Shown here piece after piece: positions 15,358-23,398 of a DNA stretch of 23,398 bases. Origin of the DNA: Oscillospiraceae bacterium (GTDB taxonomy: Bacteria; Bacillota_A; Clostridia; Oscillospirales; Oscillospiraceae); NCBI GenBank assembly GCA_017398105.1, contig JAFQHF010000143.1:1-23398 (forward strand). The letters run 5' to 3'. The position numbers were made by a program, and so were the translations under genes. How positions within the stretch are numbered: position 1 is the stretch's first letter; each line of letters begins with the position of its first letter. The notes beneath the pieces are model-generated. The model saw nothing but the letters and a program-made list of their open reading frames with translations, ran no database searches and was not told the origin of the DNA.

Positions 15358-18300
15358 TTATTCATTGCCGGAAGGGAAACTTGTAATCGTTCCCTTGACA
15401 TAGGCATAGAGCATGCCGGCATCGGTAATGTTGAGCTTTCCGTCCCCATTCACATCCAGAAGCTGCTTCTGCTCGTCCGTCAGTGTCTGGGTACCCTTGA
15501 TGGCTGCATAGGCCAGGCCGGCATCGGTCACATTGACGCTGCCGTCACCATTCAGATCCCCAGGCTCAGGGCCGGATTTTACAATACCGGTAACTGTGAC
15601 TGTTACATCTTCCGTGACTGCTTCGATGGTATACACACCATTTTCTGCCTTCAGGGGAGAATCGCCAACCAGGACTTCCATGTTGGTGCCGTCATAGCCA
15701 TCGGCTACAGTAACGGTGAAGGAGAAGCTGCCACCCTCGGTTACGGGGTTTTCGCCGCCATCACATGCCGCAATGATGTAGCCTTCCCCTTCCGTCAGGG
15801 TCACAGTATAGGTCTTGGTCTCCTCCTGTGCCTTCACCCGGGTCATGGTGATGGTGTAGGTATCGCCGACAATCTTTTTGGCACTGCCAAGACCCAGTGT
15901 CACAATGGCAGTATCGCCATCCCACTCAGGTTCCAGGGTAACCGTATAGGTACCATCCGTGCAGTCCGCCAGGGTTACATCGCTGACGTTGCCGTTATAC
16001 CAGAAATAGCGCTTTGCCAATGTCATCGAATGCGCCACACCGGTCATGGAAACGGTTACAGTGTCTCCGGTTCCCTCCAAGATATTGACAGACCATTCAG
16101 GACCTTCACCGCCGGTAATTTCCCCAATGGGAACAGGACCGGATACAGTGATTTGGCTAAGACCGCAGGTACTAACATAAATCTCGTCTGCTGGTAAATC
16201 GTACAGATCTGTATTCAGTGTAAAGCTACCTGACTCCTGATCTGTTACTTCAATTTCACAGGTAGCAGATGCTGCACCTGCCGTTACGGTAATAGTGGTT
16301 TTACCGGATGTGTGGGCGGTAACAGTGCCGTCCTCCACCGTGGCAACAGTCTCATTGGACGAGCTCCAAAGGATCTCATCGGTGGCATCCAGGGGATCCA
16401 GAGTCGCTGTAAGCAGCAAGGTTCCACCAATGCCCATGGAAGCGCTCTGCATATCCAACTTGATGGACTGGGCAGGAATTACCTGTGTACCTTCCACCTG
16501 GATGGTGATCTCCGGGAAGATATTGCGTCTGGTAGAGCTGGTTCCGGAGCTGTTGACTGCACTTGCCTGATACAGGCCGCCAACGGACGAACCGTAGGAA
16601 GGTGGCGTATCCAGGTAACCGCCGCTAAGGACACAGGTTGCATTGGGGGCCGTAAACTCGATCCAGGCGTTGTTGTGGATGCTATACTGGTAACCCTCAG
16701 ACTGGGTGACGGTGGTGCCATTGAGCTTATAGCCCAGCGTATTGGTATTGGGGTAGCCGGGATTATAAATGCCGGAGATCTTAGGGCAGGCCGTGTGCAG
16801 GCCATGGAAGGTGACGCGCACGCTGTCACCTACAGAAACCGTATCCGCTCCGGTGGTCAGGTTGGTAACGGTATAGCTGATTTGCTCACCCCGAACTACC
16901 TGGAAGGCGGTTCTGCCATTGCTGTCGGTGATCTTAATAATGTTGTTGCCGGGAATAATGGGAACGGTGTAGGTGCCGTCAGTACCTGTAAGGGTCTGGT
17001 AGGAGCCGCCCTTATCGTGAGACACGGAAACTGTCGCCACATCACCGGTGGGTACCATGGTCAGGCTGCCCTGGGATTCGGTGAAGTAAACCGTATCGTA
17101 CTCATAGTCCCATCCGCCGGAGGGGCTCTGGATGCCGAAGGTGATACCGGAGGCAGCGTTTCCATCGGTCTGGACAACGATCAGAGCCGTCCGGTTGGGG
17201 TCGCTGGCATTCCAGGTGAAATTGCTCGGCTGTCCTTCTGCACCGCCGCCTGCACCGGCTTCATTGCCATCCACGATATGCACCGCGTCATAGCCGATTT
17301 CCAGATAGGTGATGCCGCTGCCGTTGGGGGTCAGATACACCCAGTTGTTGGAGCTGGTACCGGAAGCGGTAACCGTGCTGTCGGTGCGCTCGTTATAGGG
17401 CGTAACAGTAATGTTAGAATTGCTTGCAGAGTAGTTGAATTCCGGCTCGATCATGATATTTGCGGTATCGGTGTTGATGATCTGCCAGCCACGATAAGAC
17501 CGGAGCATAAATTCTTCGTTCAGCACCAGATGACCGTTGCTGTTCACATTGGTGTAAACACTGTCCTCTCCACGGGCCCCGTAAGTGGTAGAGATATCAT
17601 AATCTCCCCGGTAGGCAGGGGTTCTGGTTTCCCCATCCCAGCTGAGGACCACATCACTTACGCTGTCAAAATAACCGGCATAGGGGATCTTGTCCCCATA
17701 GAAGGCCACATAGCTGCCGCCAGCAGATTTTAAACTATAGTAGTAGGTAACGGTTTCGCCATTGCTGACAGTTTTCACAGGCGCGATTTCCTTATCATTG
17801 CCGTTGCCGCTGGAGTAGCCAGACTGGAAGTAGACATGGACTTCTGCACCGGCGGGCACGGTGACTGTCTTCTGATTTTCAATGACTTCCTCCACGCCTT
17901 CCACGGTGACAACAATGTCCTGAGTGATGTCGGTAATGGTATAAATCTCATTTTCCGCAGTCAGAACTGTATCACCCGCTTTGACCACTGCATTGTTCAA
18001 GTGATAGCCCTGCGCCGGGTAAACTGTAAAGCTAAAGCTGCCGCCAGTGACTACGGGGCTGGTGCTATCCTGCGTTGCTGCAATGGTGTAGCCCTCACCT
18101 TCTGTCAGCGTTACTTCATAGGTATCCATCTTAACAATACCTTCTACTGTAACGATCTGATCAGCGGTAATACCTTCGATGGTATACACGCCATCCTCTG
18201 CCGTCACTTCGGTGTCATTGGCCTTGACCACCATATTGGTACCATCATAACCCTCAGCAGCGGTAACGGTGAAGGAGAAGCTGCCGCCTGCGGTAGCAGG

Positions 18301-21300
18301 GCTTTCGCTGCCTTCTTCTGCTGTGATGGTGTAACCCTCGCCCTCCCTCAGGGTCACGGTATAGGTCGGGAGTACCACAGGAATTTCAATATCCGGCAGA
18401 GAAACCAGATTGCCGTAGCGGGTTTCCGCAACCGTATTCTGTCCCTTGCCGCTGTCTGTCAGGCTGCGGTGGGAGCCATAGGGATCGCCATAGCTGGAAA
18501 GGGTGATGTAGCCGCCGGTCAGCGTGTAATCTTCCAGAATATCCGTAGGAACGGTTACTTCGATCCAGGTATTGGCAGGCAGATTATAGCCGGAGTATCC
18601 GCTCTGCTTTACAGTTGCACCATTAAAGAGGTAGGTCACCTGCTGGGCCTTGGCATTATACATACCGGACAGCTTGCCCACTGGCTGGTGTACACCATCC
18701 AGGGTGATGCGAACCGTATCTCCGGGTTCGATTGCGGCATTGCTTTCTTTACCGGAAGTAATATTTGTGATGGATGCAGTAATCTTATCGCCCCGGACTA
18801 CCTGATAGGCCGTCTGGCCGTTTCCGTTGGTGACACGGATCACATTGGCACCGGCAACAATGCTGGCGGTATAGGCACCGTTTCCATCCGCTGTCAGTGT
18901 GGTAAAGGATTCGCCCTTGTTGTTGGACACAGCCACACTGCCGATTCCGCTGGAAGCAGAAGGTGTAAAGGTGATCTGACCGTAATCTTCTGTAAAGTAC
19001 AGGGTGTCAAACTCTGCATCCCAGGTACCACCGTAGTTATTGCGAATACCGAAGGTTACGTCGGACGCATTGTTGCCATCCGTCTGAACAACGATCAGCG
19101 CCGTTCTGGCGGGGTCAGAAGCATTGTAGGTAAAGTTGCCGGGAATACCGGTGGCGCCACCGTAGCTGCCGGAATCATAGCCATCCACAATGTGAACTGC
19201 GTTGTAGCCCACTTCCAGGAAAGCTACACCGGAACCGGTGGCCGTCAGATCCACCCAGTTGTTGCCGCCGGTACCGCAGATGGGGCTGGCCACATTGCTC
19301 AGCGTAAAGATATCGCTTCCATAGCGGGTATAGGTAAACTCAGGCTGAATGATAACATTGCCGGTATCGGAGTTAACGATTTCCCAAAGGCGCAGCCCAC
19401 GCAGACGGAAGCTGCTGCCATTGCTCAGGACCAGATGATTCCGGCTGTTGACATTCACATACACGCTGTCATCTGCCCAGCTGCCGTAGGTGGTGGAAGT
19501 ATCGTAGTCTGCCCGGTAAGAACCGGTGCGGGTTTCCCCATTCCATGTGATCACCGTATTGCTGGTATCATTCAGATAGCCGCCCTTATCGATGAGGCCA
19601 TCCTTGGTTGCGTAGTACAGATAGCCCATGGAATTGACCTGCTGGTTGGGGCAGCTGTAGGTGTAGGTGATGGTATCGCCATTGTCCACACTGTAGACAG
19701 GCTGCACTTCATTGAGAACATAATACTTGGGCTGATAGTAAACTTTCAGTTCTGCGTCCTTGTCCACGGTAATGGTCTTGGGACTCTTGACTGCCAGTTC
19801 AATCACGACTTCGGCTGTCAGTTCTTCCGAAACGGTCTGCTCCGTCAGAGTGTTGGTAGCCCAGCCGCTGCTGTAGCTGCTGCCGGGGGCAGCCTTGAAG
19901 GTGTATCCTTCACCGGAATCCAGCAGATAGACGAAACCATTGCCGGAAACCACATTGCCGTCGGGATCGGTGACAGTGACGGCAGCACCGGTGTCCACAT
20001 CTCCCAGCGCGGTCTTGGCTACGAAGGTCGTCTGCTGCAGGGTCAGAGAGGTGCCGTTGGATACTGCCGCAGTGCCGTTGCAGCCGTCCGCAGTTTTCCA
20101 CCAGATGGCTGCCACATTCTCAGGCACCTGAACACTTCCCTCTTCATAGGTCAGTTCTTCACCGGAGAGGCTGTCGGCATAGAAGTTAAGGCCCTCCACG
20201 GATTCTGCAACCACAACCGGTACTGCATAGGTCACATCAGAATTCTCCACCGTCAGATTTACGGTATAGGTATCCTCAGAATCATCGGTGCCGTCATTGG
20301 CTTTGAATACCAGGGTGTAGGTGCCTGCCACATTGGTAGTGTAGCTGTAATCTGCATCACAGGCTGCATAAGCGCCGCCATTCAGGCTGACCTTGTAATT
20401 CAGGGTCTGACCGTCTGCATCGGTGAACAGGTCAGAAAGCGTTACCTGATAGCTTTCGCCTGCGGTGATGGTCTGGGTGTCTTCCACCGCTGCACCTTCC
20501 ACCAGTGCAGGGATATTGTTGAATACCTTGTAATTGATCTTCCAGGTGATCTGATTGCTGCCATTGGGAGCAGCATTGAAATAGTAGAAGGTAAAAGTAG
20601 CCGCACCGTTACTTAAGGTGGTGGCTTTGGATGTAAATTTGTTATTCACAGCCTTGCCGGAGCTGGTGCCTGCCGTGGCCGTCTTGGTGGACAGGAAGGG
20701 ATAATCCCCATTCTGGGTCAGACCAAAGCTTGCAGTAACACTGCCATTGGTCGCATAGGATTGAGGCAGGGTCACGTTGATGGTCTGACCCTCCACAGCT
20801 GCCGTCAGTCCGTCGATCTTCGCTCCGCTGGCATCGGCAAACAGCACGTAATCCATAGAGCCGCTGCTGGTTTCATAACCGATCCAGGTGCCGCTCTGGA
20901 TCTCTGTAGCTGTAACCGTAACCGTCACGTAATCCGGACAGTTACCCACCACATTGGATGCCGCAAAGGTAAGAATGTACTCTCCGCCTTCCGTTGCTTT
21001 AAAGGTGTAGGTCTTGCCTTCCAGTTCCGTCAGGATTTCACCCTCCACCAGATAGTAGCTGGAGGCATTTTTGAAGTAATCCTTCAGGTTGATTTCCTCT
21101 GCAACACCGGTATAGACTTCTTTGGTATCCGTTTCTGCCAGCCGGGTGGGAACCTCTGTAAGCTCCCCATCCACCTTAAAGTTGATGGTATAGTTGACCG
21201 TGCCGCTCAAGCTTGTGCTAACATAGTAGCCCATTACGGAAAGGTTCAGTGTTCCCTCGCCCATCTCCAGGGCTACCTTGCCTGTATTGCCGGATACGGA

Positions 21301-21996
21301 GCATTTATTTCCTCCGGTGCCAACTGTTACAGAAACCTCTGCATCCATGGCAGTAGCGCCGTCCAAAAGAACGTTTACCGTAGTGCCGTCCTCAGTGGCA
21401 CTGACCACATCCGCACCGCTGACAGTGATGTTCACCGCATTAATATAAATACTGTTGCTTCGTTTATAGATCTGCTTGTCCGTAATATCGATAACATTGT
21501 CGGCAACTGGAATCTCCACAGCATCCGCAGCCATCACACCGGTATCGCCCAGCAGGATGAACAGGTACTGCTGCGTTTCGCCGTCAGACAGAAGGATGCA
21601 GGCCCAGCTGCCCAGGCTCAGGTCGATACCCACATCCGTGCAACCTGCCTTCTGTTCCTCTGTGAGGATACATTGGGATAGTTCCTCAGCAGTCAGTTCC
21701 AGGGGATATTCCTGGAAGCTCACCAGCAGACCGCCGTTGACATTGGATGCCGTATAGCTTCCGGCTGCCGCAGCGGAATTTCCAATGGAAACCGCCGTGT
21801 TTTCCGGGGTCTGAACGGCATATACACTGCCGCTTTCTCCCAAACTTTCTCCGCCTGTTCCCACGTAGCTTGCAGCATAGTCCATCCCTCCGGCTGAGAC
21901 CGTCAAAAGGGCGGTTTCTGTTGCCATGGCTCCAACAGGCAGCATTCCCAGCACCATGCAAAGCGCAAGGCACAGGGAAAGCAATCGTCTTCTCAT
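15358..21996 (-). CDS. Giant secreted dockerin-bearing surface protein
   Basis: A 2212-residue exported protein, first gene after the upstream cobalamin riboswitch. In order: signal peptide (1-24); an unassigned beta-rich N-terminal half (to about 490); a cadherin-like domain with LFTDADGQTLNY (about 493-586); an unassigned region; a large 470-residue module (about 735-1208); two 75-residue beta repeats (about 1209-1287 and 1291-1370); a second large module (about 1373-1836); a Big2 Ig domain with LDPLDATDEILWSSSN (about 1837-1918); another unassigned domain; one more 75-residue repeat (about 2065-2140); and a type I dockerin (about 2143-2205) with DLNGDGSVNVTDAG and DVNGDGKLNITDAG. No enzyme domain is visible. 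The shared large module with the 1315-aa protein suggests related binding functions. Start 21996 has AAGGAGG 11 bases upstream, a long spacer. It may bind corrinoids, host glycoproteins or other cells; unknown. Confidence 0.85.
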   Translation of the reverse strand: MRRRLLSLCLALCMVLGMLPVGAMATETALLTVSAGGMDYAASYVGTGGESLGESGSVYAVQTPENTAVSIGNSAAAAGSYTASNVNGGLLVSFQEYPLELTAEELSQCILTEEQKAGCTDVGIDLSLGSWACILLSDGETQQYLFILLGDTGVMAADAVEIPVADNVIDITDKQIYKRSNSIYINAVNITVSGADVVSATEDGTTVNVLLDGATAMDAEVSVTVGTGGNKCSVSGNTGKVALEMGEGTLNLSVMGYYVSTSLSGTVNYTINFKVDGELTEVPTRLAETDTKEVYTGVAEEINLKDYFKNASSYYLVEGEILTELEGKTYTFKATEGGEYILTFAASNVVGNCPDYVTVTVTATEIQSGTWIGYETSSGSMDYVLFADASGAKIDGLTAAVEGQTINVTLPQSYATNGSVTASFGLTQNGDYPFLSTKTATAGTSSGKAVNNKFTSKATTLSNGAATFTFYYFNAAPNGSNQITWKINYKVFNNIPALVEGAAVEDTQTITAGESYQVTLSDLFTDADGQTLNYKVSLNGGAYAACDADYSYTTNVAGTYTLVFKANDGTDDSEDTYTVNLTVENSDVTYAVPVVVAESVEGLNFYADSLSGEELTYEEGSVQVPENVAAIWWKTADGCNGTAAVSNGTSLTLQQTTFVAKTALGDVDTGAAVTVTDPDGNVVSGNGFVYLLDSGEGYTFKAAPGSSYSSGWATNTLTEQTVSEELTAEVVIELAVKSPKTITVDKDAELKVYYQPKYYVLNEVQPVYSVDNGDTITYTYSCPNQQVNSMGYLYYATKDGLIDKGGYLNDTSNTVITWNGETRTGSYRADYDTSTTYGSWADDSVYVNVNSRNHLVLSNGSSFRLRGLRLWEIVNSDTGNVIIQPEFTYTRYGSDIFTLSNVASPICGTGGNNWVDLTATGSGVAFLEVGYNAVHIVDGYDSGSYGGATGIPGNFTYNASDPARTALIVVQTDGNNASDVTFGIRNNYGGTWDAEFDTLYFTEDYGQITFTPSASSGIGSVAVSNNKGESFTTLTADGNGAYTASIVAGANVIRVTNGNGQTAYQVVRGDKITASITNITSGKESNAAIEPGDTVRITLDGVHQPVGKLSGMYNAKAQQVTYLFNGATVKQSGYSGYNLPANTWIEVTVPTDILEDYTLTGGYITLSSYGDPYGSHRSLTDSGKGQNTVAETRYGNLVSLPDIEIPVVLPTYTVTLREGEGYTITAEEGSESPATAGGSFSFTVTAAEGYDGTNMVVKANDTEVTAEDGVYTIEGITADQIVTVEGIVKMDTYEVTLTEGEGYTIAATQDSTSPVVTGGSFSFTVYPAQGYHLNNAVVKAGDTVLTAENEIYTITDITQDIVVTVEGVEEVIENQKTVTVPAGAEVHVYFQSGYSSGNGNDKEIAPVKTVSNGETVTYYYSLKSAGGSYVAFYGDKIPYAGYFDSVSDVVLSWDGETRTPAYRGDYDISTTYGARGEDSVYTNVNSNGHLVLNEEFMLRSYRGWQIINTDTANIMIEPEFNYSASNSNITVTPYNERTDSTVTASGTSSNNWVYLTPNGSGITYLEIGYDAVHIVDGNEAGAGGGAEGQPSNFTWNASDPNRTALIVVQTDGNAASGITFGIQSPSGGWDYEYDTVYFTESQGSLTMVPTGDVATVSVSHDKGGSYQTLTGTDGTYTVPIIPGNNIIKITDSNGRTAFQVVRGEQISYTVTNLTTGADTVSVGDSVRVTFHGLHTACPKISGIYNPGYPNTNTLGYKLNGTTVTQSEGYQYSIHNNAWIEFTAPNATCVLSGGYLDTPPSYGSSVGGLYQASAVNSSGTSSTRRNIFPEITIQVEGTQVIPAQSIKLDMQSASMGIGGTLLLTATLDPLDATDEILWSSSNETVATVEDGTVTAHTSGKTTITVTAGAASATCEIEVTDQESGSFTLNTDLYDLPADEIYVSTCGLSQITVSGPVPIGEITGGEGPEWSVNILEGTGDTVTVSMTGVAHSMTLAKRYFWYNGNVSDVTLADCTDGTYTVTLEPEWDGDTAIVTLGLGSAKKIVGDTYTITMTRVKAQEETKTYTVTLTEGEGYIIAACDGGENPVTEGGSFSFTVTVADGYDGTNMEVLVGDSPLKAENGVYTIEAVTEDVTVTVTGIVKSGPEPGDLNGDGSVNVTDAGLAYAAIKGTQTLTDEQKQLLDVNGDGKLNITDAGMLYAYVKGTITSFPSGNE
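15590..15815 (-). repeat. Single ~75-residue beta repeat before the dockerin of the 2212-aa gene
   Basis: Encodes TYTVTLTEGEGYIIAA to VTVTVTGIV, the same unit as the repeats at 13715-14185 and 17890-18370. The segment encoding TEGGSFSFTV is nearly the same at the DNA level as in the 1054-aa gene. Confidence 0.72.
16490..17880 (-). repeat. Copy 3 of the ~470-residue beta-rich module (second in the 2212-aa protein)
   Basis: Encodes QKTVTVPAGAEVHVYF through IFPEITIQVEG. It lines up with copy 2 (18371-19790) across RGWQIINTDTANIMIEPEF, GYDAVHIVDG, RTALIVVQTDGN, AFQVVRGEQI and KISGIYNPGY. Copies 2 and 3 are closer to each other than to the copy in the 1315-aa gene. Confidence 0.78.
17890..18370 (-). 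repeat. Two tandem ~75-residue beta repeats in the 2212-aa gene
   Basis: Two units encode YTVTLREGEGYTITAEEG... and YEVTLTEGEGYTIAATQD..., each ending ...VTVEG, between the two large modules. Same family as the repeats at 13715-14185 and 15590-15815. Confidence 0.75.
18371..19790 (-). repeat. Copy 2 of the ~470-residue beta-rich module (first in the 2212-aa protein)
   Basis: Encodes PKTITVDKDAELKVYYQP through LPDIEIPVVLP. Shared landmarks with copies 1 and 3 are LRLWEIVNSDTGNVIIQPEF, GYNAVHIVDG, RTALIVVQTDGN, WDAEFDTLYFTE, AVSNNKGESF, AYQVVRGDKI and a final 'I.IP' strand. Confidence 0.78.
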
Positions 21997-22120
21997 TTCG
22001 AAAAAGACCTCCTTACATAATGTCCTATTTTCACGCCGGATCGGCGCTAAGCGGGGTTCATTTCCGGCTCACACCGGCCTTTGATGCCGGAGTATTGACT
22101 TAAGCTGCACGGTTTCCCAT
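21997..22120 (-). promoter_or_regulatory. Riboswitch expression platform and ribosome binding site of the 2212-aa gene
   Basis: No gene is seen here. On the minus strand it holds GC-rich hairpins (CCGGC.../GCCGG near 22075-22091 and CGCCG/CGGCG near 22033-22045), the latter followed by TGAAAAT and not by a clear T run, then AAGGAGGTCTTTTT (22015-22001). The SD-side stretch AGGTCTTTT can pair with AGAAGACCT of the B12 box in the riboswitch (9 pairs, one wobble), which hints at control of translation instead of termination. Confidence 0.5.
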
Positions 22121-22312
22121 ACAGTTTGTAGGTCTTCTGACTTACACGTTCTGAAGATTCCTTCAACGTTCTCTTCCTGCCTTCTCAGGAAATATCCCAA
22201 TGACCTGCTTTCGCAGAAAGGAAGAGAGCTTCGTGCTTACAGCACAGCAGTCATACTGCCGTGTTCCGGTTTTGCACCGGATTCCCTTGTTCAGCGGAAC
22301 AAATGCCGCGTG
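22121..22312 (-). ncRNA. Cobalamin riboswitch upstream of the surface-protein operon
   Basis: On the minus strand: GGGAATCCGGTGCAAAACCGG, then GGCAGTATGACTGCTGTG, matching the conserved 'GGGAA..GGTG.AA..CC' and following core of cobalamin riboswitches; then CATTGGGAT.TTTCCTGAGAAGG; a GAAG/CTTC hairpin; and a B12 box GTCAGAAGACCTACA (about 22126-22140). TTTGT near the 5' end can pair with ACAAA after the B12 box. The best sigma-A-like promoter in the window sits about 65 bases upstream. By family precedent cobalamin binding should repress the downstream operon. Boundaries are approximate. Confidence 0.92.
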
Positions 22313-22380
22313 TCTCCCTGTGAGGAAGGTCGCGCAGCTGCCACAAAAGATGGAGCAATTCGTATAAATTAGCATTTCCC

Positions 22381-22409
22381 ATTATAGCACGGACGCCGGA
22401 GTTGTTCAA
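22381..22409 (-). promoter_or_regulatory. Strong sigma-A-type promoter for the surface-protein operon
   Basis: Minus strand: -35 TTGAAC (22409-22404), exactly 17 bases, -10 TATAAT (22386-22381). The start would fall near 22374, giving a leader of about 375 bases that contains the whole riboswitch. It lies in the gap after the LysR gene. Confidence 0.82.
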
Positions 22410-22435
22410 GGAGGAACCAGCTATTCGGAGGTGTT

Positions 22436-23365
22436 TCACGCAGAGCCCATTTTGGTCTGGAGCGCACCGTAAGCCAGACTAAGATTAGGGAGCTCTCGGG
22501 TGTCGCCCTGCTCCAGCCGCTCGGCCACAAAGCTGGCGAAGCGGCGGGCGGCGGGAGAAATAGCCCCTTCGGAGGGAGTGGCAATGCCGATGTCGACCAG
22601 TTCCGGCGGTACCAGGGGCGCGGCAGATATGTCGTTTCCCTCGGTCAGGGCGGTCAGTCCGTTTACCATGGCGACTCCGAGGCCGGCCTGGACCATGGAG
22701 CAGGCGGTGCGCACATCCCAGGTTTTGCACCGGACGTCCGGCCGGATGTTTTGCGCGGTGAAAAAACGGGAATTATCCGTTTCCTGTCCGGGATAGATCT
22801 CAATAAAGGGGACACGCTCCAACTCAGAACGGGGGAAGCCCTGCTCCAGCGGATGGCCGTGAGGAACCCAGACCATTAAAGGGTCCCGGCAAAGTGCCTG
22901 CCATTGAAAATGACCCTCTCGGCGGCTGATGATCGCAAAGTCCATTTCGCCCCGGTCCATCCGGTCGGCCAGGGTGCTGCTGGTCCCTTCCATGATGTGG
23001 ACCTGAATGCCGGGGTGCTGCCGCCCGAATTCGGCGGCCAGACGGGTCAGCCACCGGTCGAAGGCGTGGTAGGCGGAACCCACGGTGATGCCGCCCGTTT
23101 CAAGGCCGCGGAGCTGGTCGGCCAGTTCCTGACAGAGGTTGCCCCAAAAGGCCAGTTCCCGCAGGGACGGCAGAAGCGTTTGGCAAGCGGGGGTGGGCCG
23201 CACGCCGCTGTGGCCTCTGATCAGAAGGGTGACGCCCAGTTCCTTTTCCAGTGAAGCGACTGCGCGGCTAATCCCGGAAGGGGTGTACCCCAGCTCCGCT
23301 GCCGCTGCGGAGAGATTATTCAATTCCAACACACGAAGCAGGACTTTGCACTTTTCGCTGTCCAT
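22436..23365 (-). CDS. LysR-family transcriptional regulator
   Basis: A 309-residue cytoplasmic regulator. The N-terminal winged helix-turn-helix (about 1-60) has LSAAAAELGYTPSGISRAVASLEKELG with LIRG after it, and the rest (about 88-290) is the periplasmic-binding-protein-like effector domain (ITVGSAYHAFDRWL, GEMDFAIIS, MVQAGLGVAMVNG). Target and effector cannot be told from sequence. Start 23365 (MDSEKC) has GGAGGG six bases upstream and was preferred over an ATG-like start ten codons earlier. The gene is visibly richer in G and C than the surface-protein genes, and its stop is separated from the riboswitch operon by that operon's own promoter, so it is probably an unrelated neighbour; a role in regulating this locus is possible but unsupported. 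Confidence 0.92.
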   Translation of the reverse strand: MDSEKCKVLLRVLELNNLSAAAAELGYTPSGISRAVASLEKELGVTLLIRGHSGVRPTPACQTLLPSLRELAFWGNLCQELADQLRGLETGGITVGSAYHAFDRWLTRLAAEFGRQHPGIQVHIMEGTSSTLADRMDRGEMDFAIISRREGHFQWQALCRDPLMVWVPHGHPLEQGFPRSELERVPFIEIYPGQETDNSRFFTAQNIRPDVRCKTWDVRTACSMVQAGLGVAMVNGLTALTEGNDISAAPLVPPELVDIGIATPSEGAISPAARRFASFVAERLEQGDTRELPNLSLAYGALQTKMGSA

Positions 23366-23398
23366 CAGATTCCCTCCTCTGTGATAAATACGCAAAGA

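Noticed and set aside
17836..20616. 926-codon open frame on the plus strand
   Set aside because: It lies fully opposite the 2212-aa gene, whose signal peptide, repeats, dockerin and ribosome binding site are convincing. The antisense translation is Cys/His/Ile/Gly-rich with no recognisable domain, as expected from a shadow of repetitive Thr/Val/Gly-rich coding sequence.
9838..21996. Polysaccharide-degrading cellulosome cluster
   Set aside because: Dockerins and cohesin-like domains suggested this, but there is no glycoside hydrolase, esterase, lyase or carbohydrate-binding module recognisable, and the control element is a cobalamin riboswitch.

Overview
The window looks like part of a Gram-positive gut-type Clostridia chromosome, most likely Ruminococcaceae/Oscillospiraceae. 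Evidence: strong GGAGG ribosome binding sites, roughly 50% GC, dockerin and cohesin-like modules, an ECF transporter with fused ATPases, and no outer-membrane genes. The family-level assignment is inference. All genes supported here lie on the minus strand, so transcription runs from high to low coordinates.

Layout in transcription order: (1) a LysR-family regulator (22436-23365). (2) A clear promoter (22381-22409) followed by a cobalamin riboswitch (22121-22312) and about 120 bases of leader. (3) A surface-protein operon of five exported proteins: 2212 aa (dockerin), 1054 aa (two cohesin-like domains and a dockerin), 375 aa (probable transcobalamin-like beta domain and dockerin), 341 aa (cohesin-like ectodomain and membrane anchor) and 1315 aa (transcobalamin-like C-terminal domain DUF4430, a terpenoid-cyclase-like alpha/alpha toroid and a membrane anchor). 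The operon ends in a hairpin at 5830-5859. (4) A second promoter (5755-5783), a second cobalamin riboswitch (5585-5735) and an intrinsic terminator (5511-5536). (5) A tightly overlapping operon: membrane-anchored DUF4430 protein, EcfT, fused EcfA-EcfA, ECF S component, second EcfT, a CbiR-like cobamide-remodelling hydrolase, and the first 24 codons of cobT, cut by the window edge.

Proposed logic (inference from domains and context): the whole region is a vitamin B12 (cobamide) acquisition locus. The 1315-aa protein carries both folds that make up mammalian intrinsic factor/transcobalamin, an alpha/alpha barrel and a DUF4430 beta domain, though in reversed order. It could capture cobamides at the cell surface. 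Cohesin and dockerin modules in its operon partners suggest a cellulosome-like scaffold used for corrinoid capture instead of polysaccharide degradation. The small anchored DUF4430 protein could pass ligand to the ECF transporter. Inside the cell, CbiR would strip the lower ligand and CobT would activate a new one, remodelling foreign cobamides. Two cobalamin riboswitches tie both operons to cobalamin status.

Long open frames on the plus strand opposite the big surface genes are judged to be shadows. No tRNA, rRNA, CRISPR array or insertion sequence was seen.
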